Shown: piece by piece, positions 46,269 to 55,845 of the stretch | Numbering within the stretch: position 1 is the first letter of the stretch | How the letters are laid out: every line of letters begins with the position of its first letter | Origin: Aquanectria penicillioides | Lineage: Eukaryota > Ascomycota > Sordariomycetes > Hypocreales > Nectriaceae | Direction of reading: 5' to 3' | Length of the DNA: 64,000 nt | Assembly (NCBI GenBank): GCA_003415625.1 | Contig: PYIU01000002.1 | Span: 7,006,001 to 7,070,000, forward strand | Made by a program: the position numbers and the translations under genes | Notes under the pieces: model-generated | What the model was told of the DNA's origin: nothing | The model's input: the letters and a program-made list of their open reading frames with translations, nothing else | Database searches by the model: none

Positions 46269-46931
46269 ATGTCTACAACCGTCACCTCTCTCCTTCTCCC
46301 AGGATTCGACTCCCAGCCCCTGGTGGCTGAAGTTCTCGGCGCGCAGGCCACTGCAACCACCTACCTCCTCAACTGTCCCTCAGGGACCGACAGCAATGAT
46401 TGCGGCGTGTATAATAATTCCCTCACTCTGGGCCCATGGGCGAGTCAAACTTTGCCGCCTGGCGCGGCTGAGACTGGGAATTTCGACTTCTTCATCACCG
46501 ACAGCATCGATCCCTGGAAATTCTCCATCCACTGCGAGATGAGCCGGACAGTCGTGCAGGAATGCACAACCATCAATATCGGCGGCAACGATGACGGCCA
46601 CCCCACAGCCACCTTTACTGGACGCGACGGCCTCGATAACTTGGGCATTGCCACCTTCTCATACTATCCTGTGACTATCACCTCCGGCCAGGAATTACTC
46701 ACCGCCACGTATTCAGAATCCAAAAAGACTGGAACTGCCGACGCGCAGTCAACAAATGCGCTTAGCGGCGTGACCACTATCAAGGGCTCAAACACCCAAA
46801 CAAGCGGCGTGGGGAGTTCAAGCAGCACATCCGCTCCTCAATCGACGTCTGGTGCTGTTTCGGGTCGTAGTAATGTGTTGGCCGCTGTGGCGATGGCTGG
46901 TGTTGCAATGGTGGCTGTGGCGATGTCGTGA
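46269..46931 (+). CDS. GPI-anchor-like cell-wall protein, fungal-specific
   Basis: Intronless 220-aa protein. The N-terminal part (VTSLLLPGFDSQPLVAEVLGAQATATTYLLNC, given here only as a landmark around residues 6-35) matches a widespread fungal family of secreted, GPI-anchored wall proteins. Cys residues at CPSGTDSNDCG, HCEMS and EC probably form disulfides. The C-terminal third is Ser/Thr-rich and ends in a hydrophobic tail (NVLAAVAMAGVAMVAVAMS), as expected for GPI attachment. What is odd is the N-terminus: homologues start with a cleavable signal peptide, but this frame begins directly at MSTTVTSLLLPG. The frame is open further upstream to 45975, yet no good signal peptide is visible there. 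An unrecognised upstream exon or loss of secretion are the alternatives. Confidence 0.7.
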   Translation: MSTTVTSLLLPGFDSQPLVAEVLGAQATATTYLLNCPSGTDSNDCGVYNNSLTLGPWASQTLPPGAAETGNFDFFITDSIDPWKFSIHCEMSRTVVQECTTINIGGNDDGHPTATFTGRDGLDNLGIATFSYYPVTITSGQELLTATYSESKKTGTADAQSTNALSGVTTIKGSNTQTSGVGSSSSTSAPQSTSGAVSGRSNVLAAVAMAGVAMVAVAMS

Positions 46932-47911
46932 AAGGATGCAGGCCCTGAGACGAACGTGGGTTGGTGCAGGTCAAGCAGGATGGGGAGTTGAATATCATCG
47001 AACGGCGTTCTAAATAGAGTCATCACAACGCGATCAAGATACCAAAAGGTTCCGAAAGTAGAAGTTAAGGAAATGAACCAGAGCACGAGACAAGAGCAGA
47101 ATAGTGTATCACATTGTAAATGTATAGTTTCAATTTCGATAATTCAAGGCCTGAATCTGATGTTAACTAACGCCATATGAAAGTATACTTTGCCTTCCTC
47201 TAACGAGACCACATGATCAGGTCTACCTCATAAGCCTTGAGGAAAGTGTCATGAGCATGTAATTAGTGGTTTTGGCTTGTCGAAGATGACATCTTCTATC
47301 ACATGGTGAGCTTGACTAATCGTGTAGGAGTTTATTCGTAAGCCACGTCCAATGCGTCGTACGCATAAGCGACATCTCCAGTCGTCGTTAGAGAAGCAAG
47401 TAAATTGACCGAGACCATACCGCCAGTCTTACAATCACGGCTGATAAGCCCTCGATCAAGTTTTCAACTCTCCTCGATTTAATTCAGCTATACCACCCTG
47501 GTTCTCTAAATGACGTATATTCATCCTTAGAAGAACTCACCAAGATTTACAGGCCCCACGACGAATCGTGAGAGAGACATAGTCTTGATTGCAATGGTTC
47601 AACTTGAAAACTCCTTGCGGCATCGACGGTAGAGTGGAAGATGTCAGCTGATGAGATACTGGATAGGTACCCCTATGTTCAAGGGCTGCTAAGGGGGCCA
47701 GTATGCGTGGCGGCGGAGTCGCGTTAGGAACAACTTGCACATCTGCTACATGCACTGGCCGTGAGCAGCGGTGGCATGGGCGACGAATTTCGCGGGATAT
47801 TGATTTAAAGACAATGTAGATAGCCTTTTGCTCCTTTTTTTTGATATCATGATTCGTTACTCATTTACAGTGCTGCAAAATATCTCTGGCCCTTGCTCTA
47901 GTATCAAGTGC
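46932..47911. other. Convergent intergenic region, no gene
   Basis: About 1 kb between convergent genes. One short minus-strand frame at 47.5-47.75 kb has no domain. Confidence 0.45.
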
Positions 47912-48655
47912 TCATATTCTATTTTGGTGCTGAAAGATGCATATTGCAGTGACGGCTGCTGTTAGAGCCCAATGATAGCCAATCTCGGTCGTGGTCCCGC
48001 TTCCACGATATTGAAACCCGCCAATATTGAACATGCTGAGGTCATTTGTCATGTTAAATACAGCGACAACTTCTTGTTTCTCGCTTGAAGCTTGAAGCAT
48101 ATGTTGGGGGTGCTTGTCGCTGCAAGGCTGTTGTGCGAGCTTGTGGCCATGTCCTCGCAGCATGTCTCCACGCGCTGGAGGTCCCAGGCGTAGGAGCTTC
48201 CACTTAGACCTCGCCTTTCCAGAGCCTTTGGCTTGATCACTGTCTGACCGCCTCCACTCGAACGCCTCGTTGCGATACCGGTTGTGATGACCCACCATCA
48301 AAGTAAAGCAATATCGCTCGGTTGGTGACTTTTCATATCGCATCGTAGCTTTGCAGGCCATGAACCCCGCACTCGGGACTGCTGGGAGATGAATGGTAAA
48401 TTCATGGTGCTTTCTCTTGGCGTCGACAACAGGGCGAAGTCTGATGCCGGAGCTATGGTACAGAACCGTGCGTTTTCCCCTCTCTTTGGGTATCACGACG
48501 GAATATACCGGGTTTGAGTCGGGCGGCGCGATGTAGATGATGAGTTTAGACCTCGACCTCGAGTAGGTCATTTGAAAGGAGTGGGGGATGCCTTTGCGGG
48601 CCACTCTGTCCGATATTTCTATCTCGTCCTCTGGCCTTGAAGAGGCACTCCCCAT
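47912..48655 (-). CDS. Tubby/LURP-one-related (LOR)-like fungal protein
   Basis: Intronless 247-aa protein when started at the ATG at 48655; an upstream in-frame ATG at 48715 would add 20 residues. The chosen start gives MGSASSRPEDE, an N-myristoylation-type sequence (Gly2, Ser6) that could attach it to membranes. The body is rich in short beta strands (KLIIYIAPPDSNPVYSV, FTIHLPAVP, YCFTLMVGHH). A central FEWRRSDSDQ and a late VAVFNMTND...WALTAAVTAICIFQ pattern resemble fungal proteins with a tubby C-terminal or LOR barrel. That resemblance is recalled, not searched, so the family call is moderate. Function in fungi is unknown. Confidence 0.62.
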   Translation of the reverse strand: MGSASSRPEDEIEISDRVARKGIPHSFQMTYSRSRSKLIIYIAPPDSNPVYSVVIPKERGKRTVLYHSSGIRLRPVVDAKRKHHEFTIHLPAVPSAGFMACKATMRYEKSPTERYCFTLMVGHHNRYRNEAFEWRRSDSDQAKGSGKARSKWKLLRLGPPARGDMLRGHGHKLAQQPCSDKHPQHMLQASSEKQEVVAVFNMTNDLSMFNIGGFQYRGSGTTTEIGYHWALTAAVTAICIFQHQNRI

Positions 48656-49313
48656 GGTAGCTGGTCTTGATCGGATCAGCGAGTCGCAGTCGTTTTTGGA
48701 TTTAGAGCGCCGCATAAGTGAACTTTTTGGTGGCGAGAATGCTCGAAGCTGTTCTTATTATGGTGCTCAAGTGTCGGTGATGGAGATGGATGTTGTTGCA
48801 AGGCGATGGCTCTCCACACCTCATGTGTGACTTCATGCAAGGGGTCCAAATGTTATGTTCGGCAAAGTTATAGCGGGCGCACTAACGGATCGGATTTAAT
48901 GCGCACTCTCCTCTCGCTTTCCCGGTCTGCTGTACAACTCGATGTCTTTTGAATAAATATTGGTCCCCTGCGACTGCTGAGTGTCGCACAGCAGAAATGA
49001 TGTGCCTCTGCTGCGGCCTGAACGTGATGCGCGCCCAATATGACCTGTCAAGGCTCAAGTGACGCTGTGGCTGCGATGATCTGCAGGGATTTTGCCGGAC
49101 GTCGTCAAGCTGGCAGTCCACGTCAACTTTTGGTTGGAGATCTGATGCTGAGCTGAAGAGAGGGAACCGACGATATTCAAGTCTCGCATGAATAGACACA
49201 TGTCACTGGAAGCAATCACGAGTCATATATTGAAGTTAGGAGGTCACGTTCCAAAAAGAGCAGGTCCGGAATGGTTCCCCTCGTGATCATTTTGTAGAAC
49301 CGATTAACCGTAT
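48656..49313. other. Intergenic region, no gene
   Basis: About 660 bases between the tubby-like gene's 5' end and the truncated 3' end of the SNF2 relic. Nothing recognised. Confidence 0.4.
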
Positions 49314-51569
49314 TCAGTGATGATTACGCGTTGCATCCAATTGCGTATGTGCTAAAAGCGCCACTAGCCCTGTGGTTACCCTATAGTCTGTATGCGTACC
49401 CTCGCCACGACAACTCATCTTGGAAGACCCCGCAAATTCGCCAAGAAATGTCATATGAGGTTTCTTAAATACTGAAGATGTGTCAGAAAATACCTCTAGT
49501 GGTGTTTCTGTGCTCCATGATTGCTTCGAGTAATTAATCTGAGCAATTACTTGTGATGTTACATCTTCATAAAGCTCTCTTTGAGAAGGCGTGAAATCTA
49601 CAGAGAACTGTAGATCGTGCCTTGGTGGAAGCCGGATTATCTCTTTGGGGCGGCGGACAAGGAGGTAACCCGAAAGCCTCTTCAGGCGTTGAACGGCTTT
49701 CTCACGGTTCCCAGATATCCACATATCGGGAATATCTCTTCCGAATGCTCTCCTTTTCGTTTTTCCGTTTTCCCATTCTGCCATTACAGTGTGGTACGTT
49801 GTAAGGACAATCAACGCGCCAACCAGGTCGGACATGCCTCGCAGTCTTGACTTCTCGTAATGTAGACGGGACGGGAGGTTGATCAGATAAACATAGCTAC
49901 TGATATGTTAGCTAATATTGAACCAATTAAATGCCTACGCAAATAGTTGATCTGACCTGTTGAGCTCTTCTTGCCAAGTGAGAAGCACTAAGTCGAAGGT
50001 GAGTTCCTAAACTATGACTTAGAATAACTACAATCTTACATGGAGTAGGTATGATAATTGATGTTATCCCAGAGGATTGTTCATGATCAATTCCAGGCGG
50101 CGAAGGTGAATCTGACTTGGCCACACGTAAATCACGCGCCATCAAGCCAATCATAGCCAATGACTTTCCTAGACCCGTAGGCTCTGCAACAATGCCGCCG
50201 TAGAACTGAACAGGTTCTTCAGTTTGATAGATAACTGACACAGTATTGTGAAATCTAGGGACAATTAATGATATGTTTCATAACTCCTTGTTAGGATTCC
50301 AGACTTACCGTGGCGCTAGTTCGCTGTCACCGACCTCCTACATATCTATATCTGGTCTGGATCCATCCCATGCCTAACCATTTTCTCTTTGCAACATAAA
50401 AGTCATGGCTTGTCGTTGATATCTAGTCGATGATTAGCCACAAGTTAGGCACGGAACTTGGCTTGTTAGTATTCACTTTTGAGAGGCGTTGCGATTGATC
50501 CTGGCTGCCCCGACTCCGCCAAGTCTGTCTGAGAACAAAGGATATCCAACAGTTCGGGTCCACTTTCGACATAGTTTATTGCATTTGGTTGCGAAACTTG
50601 ATGTCTCAAATCTAAAGTGGACATGACTTTGTGCGGATCGATATAAAGTCGGCGAGGGTTGTGGTAAGGAACATTCTGTTTACAGCCCACTGGATCCTGA
50701 AGATAGAGATCATGCTCCTCAAAGAAACTTCCTATATCTCCATGGGCCCGTAAATGACTATATTTAGAGAACACTGACTGAAATAGCCGTGAATCTGAGA
50801 GGTTCGAATACCGACCTTTGGCGCGGGTGAGTCATCTGAAAGTAGGCAACATGCTTCAAGCTCAAGCGATTTCTCACTGAGCAAGGCAACGGATACATAA
50901 GTGAATTCATGACTTATTTTACCTTTGATGGCAATATTATGAGTGCCGATAAAATTTTCAGCATCCACCAAACTCACGGGATAGCTCAATACACCCGAAG
51001 AGGAGGGTGGACGACAACGACTAGCTAATCTAGTAATTTAAGGCGAAGTTAGTTAAGGGGGATGTCAGGGGAGCATTGTGGTGGGTAGCCATTCCAAAAC
51101 AAACCAAACTCGCAATATTATGCGGCGGATTCATAATTTGCTCATCTAAGGCTGTGATGACATCTGCCTGGGTAAATTCGACGATGAGTGGCTAGGTCAT
51201 TGTATCAAACTGATATGGCAGGCCGTGGGATTGGGGTTGCGAGAAAGCTGTATCGAACTGGATATCATTCCCCTTTTGCATTTCTCCAACTGACCAGGAT
51301 TAAGAAGCCGTGGAGTAGTCATGTTGCTGTGTGGGCCAACCGTCGAATATGGATATTGAGTTCTCGTTACATGCCGCATTGCTTTCTCCACGGAGACAAA
51401 TAATGTTGGATGTGTCACTGTACCATTGATATTCTGCAGCGGTAGTAATGAGATCCCGTTGTGGTTCCATATATCCACTACCCATCGCTGGGTTGATGTC
51501 ATCCACCAAGTAATCATCATAGCATCGCTTGCTTGGCGAAGACTGCCAATGTTGCGTGAAGTCGTCCAT
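49314..51569 (-). pseudogene. SNF2/Rad5-Rad16-like helicase relic lacking the DEAH segment
   Basis: Minus-strand fragments in the order of a fungal SNF2-type ATPase. The N-terminal MDDFTQHWQSSPSKR is at 51,569. An upstream-domain segment with GTHNIAIKGKISHEF and LNIVIYG follows at ~50.77-50.99 kb, then SFFEEHDLYLQDP and YHNPRRLYIDP at ~50.63-50.73 kb. The Walker-A region FYGGIVAEPTGLGKSLAMIGLMA is at ~50.2 kb. Then comes GALIVLTTYHTVMAEWENGKTKRRA, running straight into DIPDMWISGNREKAVQRLKRLSGYLLVRRPKE at ~49.7 kb. Normally ~100 residues, including the DEAH box and the GTP-x-QN motif, stand between those last two pieces; here they are deleted in frame. The C-terminal helicase lobe is missing. 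Frame changes and stops separate the pieces. Not functional as a remodeller. Confidence 0.82.
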
Positions 51570-51938
51570 TGTGCGAGAATATCTTTTGAAAATTTTCAGG
51601 TCTGAGAAGATCGGCCATTGAGCAAAGCGGGAACACTTGCCTCGGTGAGATCATCCAGAGAAGCCCCTGCGAACTTGAGGTTCTCAGCAATCTTGGGTTG
51701 GGCGGAAAGCACAACCTCATTCCCCTGGCAGCTACTCATCTACCTCGACCGACGAGTTCTAACCAGGCTCGTACCGTGCACTTCAAAAGCCTCAAATTCT
51801 GCCAACATTCCCTACTTTATCTTGCTACGACTGGCGCCTAGGGCGGTGAACGACTTTATACAGGGAAGCCAATACTTTTGATGGCGTAAAACTATCACGC
51901 ATGCCATCCATAGCGATCGCTCTGATTCGAAGGTGAAC
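51570..51938. other. Short spacer between divergent relics
   Basis: About 370 bases between the 5' ends of the SNF2 and second NACHT relics, presumably once their promoters. Nothing else recognised. Confidence 0.4.
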
Positions 51939-54900
51939 ATGTCTTTGATTACCCAAGTCTCGTTGGACACCCAACAAACCATAAAAGTGACATTCCAAGC
52001 TCTACAAATATCCATTTCGACAACAGACCGTGTCAATCTCAAAGACACAGCGCTAGAAGACGTTCGAATGGCGGTACACACGGTGGAGAGGGAACTGGCA
52101 GCGCGCCAAACTCTTCGGAACATGCGAAGACTCGAACCGCTCTTCTCGGGGTTAGAATACTATTCAAAGATTATCGAAGTACTTTGCAACGGCACACCTT
52201 ACCTAGCATGGATCTGGGCCCAATAAAATTGGTTCTGAGGGTAAATTCGAGCCTTTCACAGGCCCTCTACCTGAGGGCGGTGGAAAATTCGCTGTGGTCT
52301 GACACGAGCCTGTGTAGATATCATGCCATCATATCCAGGCATTCGAAAAAGCCCATCAACGCGTACAGTAAAATTTCCTAGCCTTTGCAACGGTTTAAAA
52401 TAATAGGCTATACATTCTCTAATAGTAAGGAAGTTCAGAGACTTTGGCTATCTTCTACTGCTACATTCTTAAGTTCCACAAGGAAGGGTCCTAATTTATA
52501 CGTCACAACTAGGTACAAGAGAACCTATAATACAATCAAAGTTGGAAGGAATATTGTATTCTAACGTTTTGCTAGGCTGGCAATTACTTTTTCTCACTTC
52601 ATGGGGCCACTTCTAGAGACTTTGTGACAGCATTACTGAGGATCTCCAAAATCACGAAGACCTCGCTGGTAAGACTGCGAACGCTGTAAATATCCCTGAG
52701 GCACGAGAAAAAAAAATAGAAGTGTCAAGAGAAGAAGTAACAAAGAGGCTAGAAGAAGATGAAAAGAACAAACAGCGGCCAAGTATCTGGCAATTGTTGC
52801 TTGCCTGAGGGTAGACGAGCCCATCCAAGTAAGGATATTTGACGCGATTCCTCTGAAGCAAGTAGTTGCTCCAACGCCCATAGCTGGGTGCTGGAACAAC
52901 CGAAAATCAAGAAGTGGTTGCAATGCGATCAAGAGTCGAATCTTCTGTTCCATAGTGGTGGTCCTCCTGGCACTGGAAAGAGCGTGCTTTCGACTGAATT
53001 GTCAAGTTTCTGCACAATTTTGACCAGTCAATACTGCTCTGCTCACTTCCGCACATATTTTTACCCAGAATCAAGGGATTATGATAGGATTTTGAGACCC
53101 ATTCTTGTTCAAATCATTAAGAAAAGACTTCGATCACATTGCCTATGTCTACGATACTCTAATAGTGAGGGAAAGAGTTGCCAGTCCCAAGATGCTCGAA
53201 GACATTCTTCGATCCTTGGTTGGTGCTTCTTCATCGGCTTCATCTGTCGTAAGACATATTTATCTCATCATTGACGGACTGGATGAATGTGACAAAGCTG
53301 CGAAACTTAAGGTACTAAAGACCATGGAACGACTCGTTTCTTTTGCATCACCGTCTGAATATGTAGCATAGAAAGTGCTTTTGTCAAGTCGCCTGTCTCC
53401 AAGCATTTACAACGAGGCAAAATATTATCACGCAGTGTCATTATCGGACGAGAAAGAGCGCTTAGAGAAAGCTATCGAAAGTTACGCTATGGATAAGCTA
53501 AGCTCAAGGCTCCTGAATGCCAGTTCTCGGAACTGCGAATCAACAACGACGACATAAAAGACTTGACTCAGAAGATTGCAAAGAAGGCAGATGGTATGTT
53601 GATAATGGCCATTTTGACCTTTCTACATTGGAAGCTAACGACTTGAAGTATGTTTCTTTGGGCAAGACTTGTCTTGGAGTACCTAGATACTAACATGTTT
53701 TTCCGGCGAGACGAAGTCCCTTGTGCCGTGGAGATTGTACCATGAAAACTTCAAAAGTTGTATGTAGTAATAGCGCCGCTCTTAACAAGCTTTTATTCTA
53801 TATTCCGACCAAGCACTAGCTGCGATAAAACCTTGCCGCAGATGGCATCAAATTCCAATGATCGGTCTGTGGCGCGAATGAAATCTATATTTGGATGGAT
53901 TGTATTTGCCAAGCGGCTGCTTCGAAAATTCGTGTTTAGGTTTGCGCTCGGTTTTGGCGTTAACGATTTAAAGCCACCAAACTAACTCCTCAATCATTAT
54001 TCGACAAGTTGTATGCCCCGTTGATAGAAGAGCGGAGCGACTTAACTTTCGCGTTCATCCATGTTTCTGTGAAAGAGTAAATTGCCAGTGGTTAGCTATG
54101 TCTCCAAGTTGGTACTAATTGTTGCAGATATCTTTAGAATAGATCTAACAATATGGTTCTTAATGAAGATGAATGCATATTTGAGTATGGTTTGGCAACT
54201 TCTTGCTGTCTACCTTTAGGCTTGCGAGTGCTCTGAAAAAAGACTGTTTCGGGTTCGTCGAGGCATCCACGGGTTCCATGCCTATTGCACAGAATACTGG
54301 GTGGATTGCCTACTTGCAAATGACATGGCTGCAGCTGGCTACACTCACCTTGAGTTCACTTGCTTGTCAATTGAACTCTGTCCAATAATACAAATGCTGC
54401 ACGGTGTTCCTAAACTGGTGAAATGGATGGCCTCCCTTTTGAAGACAACTGTTTAGCTCGAATTCGAGTTCAACACGAAGCACTGTATCAAGTAGCCCGA
54501 CAAGTCCTGCTTGACCGCCGAAGGCAATATCTCACTGAAACCCTAGAACCAGGTGATGATAACATATTATACAGCGCTAAACGCGATTTCTCACATTCGA
54601 CTAATATATTGCTGTCACAGATACCCAGGTGGTCGAGCCCACGAGCCTGAAACCCCTTCTTGGCAACCACCGAAGAACTGTGCAACACATACTAGGCTTG
54701 AAAACCTTTTTTGGTACCATTTTTCAGGAGCTTGGGAGATTCAAGCAAGTATTTAGGGCAGATGCTTACCCTTGCCCCATCCCTTTATGCCCTCATGCTG
54801 TATATGGATTTGAAACGAACTAAGTACTCAAGATTCACGAAGCTACTCATCGGGAGATTGTCTGCCAAATTGAGGGATGCCAATATCCTCCATGCCCCTC

Positions 54901-54960
54901 AGCTAGAGCCTTGAAAGATCACCATAAGAGATGCAACGTTGAAGAAACTTCAACACATGG
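51939..54960 (+). pseudogene. Second NACHT/STAND gene, decayed, with C2H2 tail
   Basis: Begins at an ATG at 51939. The N-terminal helical domain includes YYSKIIEVLCNGTPYLAWIW, which is followed by a frame break before IKLVLRV. Decay with stops continues at 52.2-52.8 kb; remnants include FKIIGYTFSNSKEVQRLW and KYLAIVACLRVDE. The NACHT part starts at QPKIKKWLQCDQES, with an intact Walker A GGPPGTGKS near 52.97 kb. After another shift come IVRERVASPKMLEDIL and Walker B IYLIIDGLDECD at ~53.28 kb. A stop follows at EYVA, then LLSSRLSPSIYNEA and KKADGMFLWARL remnants. At 54.6-54.96 kb a degenerate C2H2 tail is visible (CPIPLCPHAVYGF; IHEATHREIVCQIEGCQYPP; DHHKRC). Many breaks prevent a full product. 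It is a different type from the intact NACHT gene at 4.2-8.8 kb, which has no zinc-finger tail. Confidence 0.85.
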
Positions 54961-55109
54961 GCGGAAAGTGACCAAGGTTTCTACCAACACAGTCACCTCA
55001 TATCCTGCAGTGAACAATCTGGATGCAGGTTCTGTAGTAGGGTTGATACACTTCGATAAGGACACCCCAGCAGTTGGAACAGCCCATGTATCAGTGATCT
55101 CAGATTCGA

Positions 55110-55845
55110 AACCTGCCGGCCCTGACTAAAGCAGAGAAGATCAAATATGAGCAAGGCCCGCAGGGACTCTGGGACAAATTCAACACCTCGTTTCAGAACG
55201 GCCCTGACTGCATGCTGCGAACATCGTTGCAAGACAAAGAGTCAATGGGTTCTGTAAGGTGCTCATTACCAAGATCCAAAAGCGCAGGGCGGCTCAGCGG
55301 CAGCAGCTGCAACAAAAGCAACAACTACAACAAAAGCTAGAGCTACAGCAACGAAAAACACTACAACAACAAGGTAAGGCCGCCCAACCACAGCAAATGC
55401 AGTAAGATGATGTTATCCGAGCTGCTGCTCAGCTACTACAGAAAATAAGGACGCGACGACCGAAGATCCCTGACCACATCATTAACAACGTAGACAAAGT
55501 AACTTTCCGTAACCTAGCTCAATTTTGTGAGAAGTCTGGAGTGGAAGCTACCAGTTGGGTTGAAATGATCAAGGGGAGATATGGCCAGGCCCTCGTGATG
55601 ATGGAGGGCAGCAAGCAAAATGTTGAGCAGATCAACAAGCTCATTTCAGACATAGCGGCAGCTGGAGACCCATTTGATGAAGAGGAGTTACGACAGCTGC
55701 AACTGAGGGGGAGCAGCAATTTAAGATATGCCAAGATCCTCGCAAGTGGGTTGATAGCGTGAGGGAGGAGCAAGGAATATATGTACCGGCTCATCAAATG
55801 ACCCAGTCCCAACCGCTGCCGCAGCGGTAGCAGCAACAACAGCAG
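55110..55845 (+). pseudogene. Med15-like Q-rich coactivator relic
   Basis: Fragments resembling the N-terminal part of fungal Mediator subunit 15 (Gal11-like). PALTKAEKIKYEQGPQGLWDKF starts near 55,116. After a frame change comes ARQRVNGFCKVLITKIQKRR, then a Gln-rich coiled coil (QQLQQKQQLQQ) to a stop near 55,405. Then come IPDHIINNVDKVTFRNLAQF and GVEATSWVEMIKGRYGQALVMMEGS (55.47-55.62 kb), and after a further shift KWVDSVREEQGIYVPAHQM. Frame changes and stops make it non-functional. The first block aligns with the start of the gene at 63,402, so the two are paralogous. The Mediator assignment rests on remembered family patterns and is moderate; a non-Mediator Q-rich family is possible. Confidence 0.6.
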
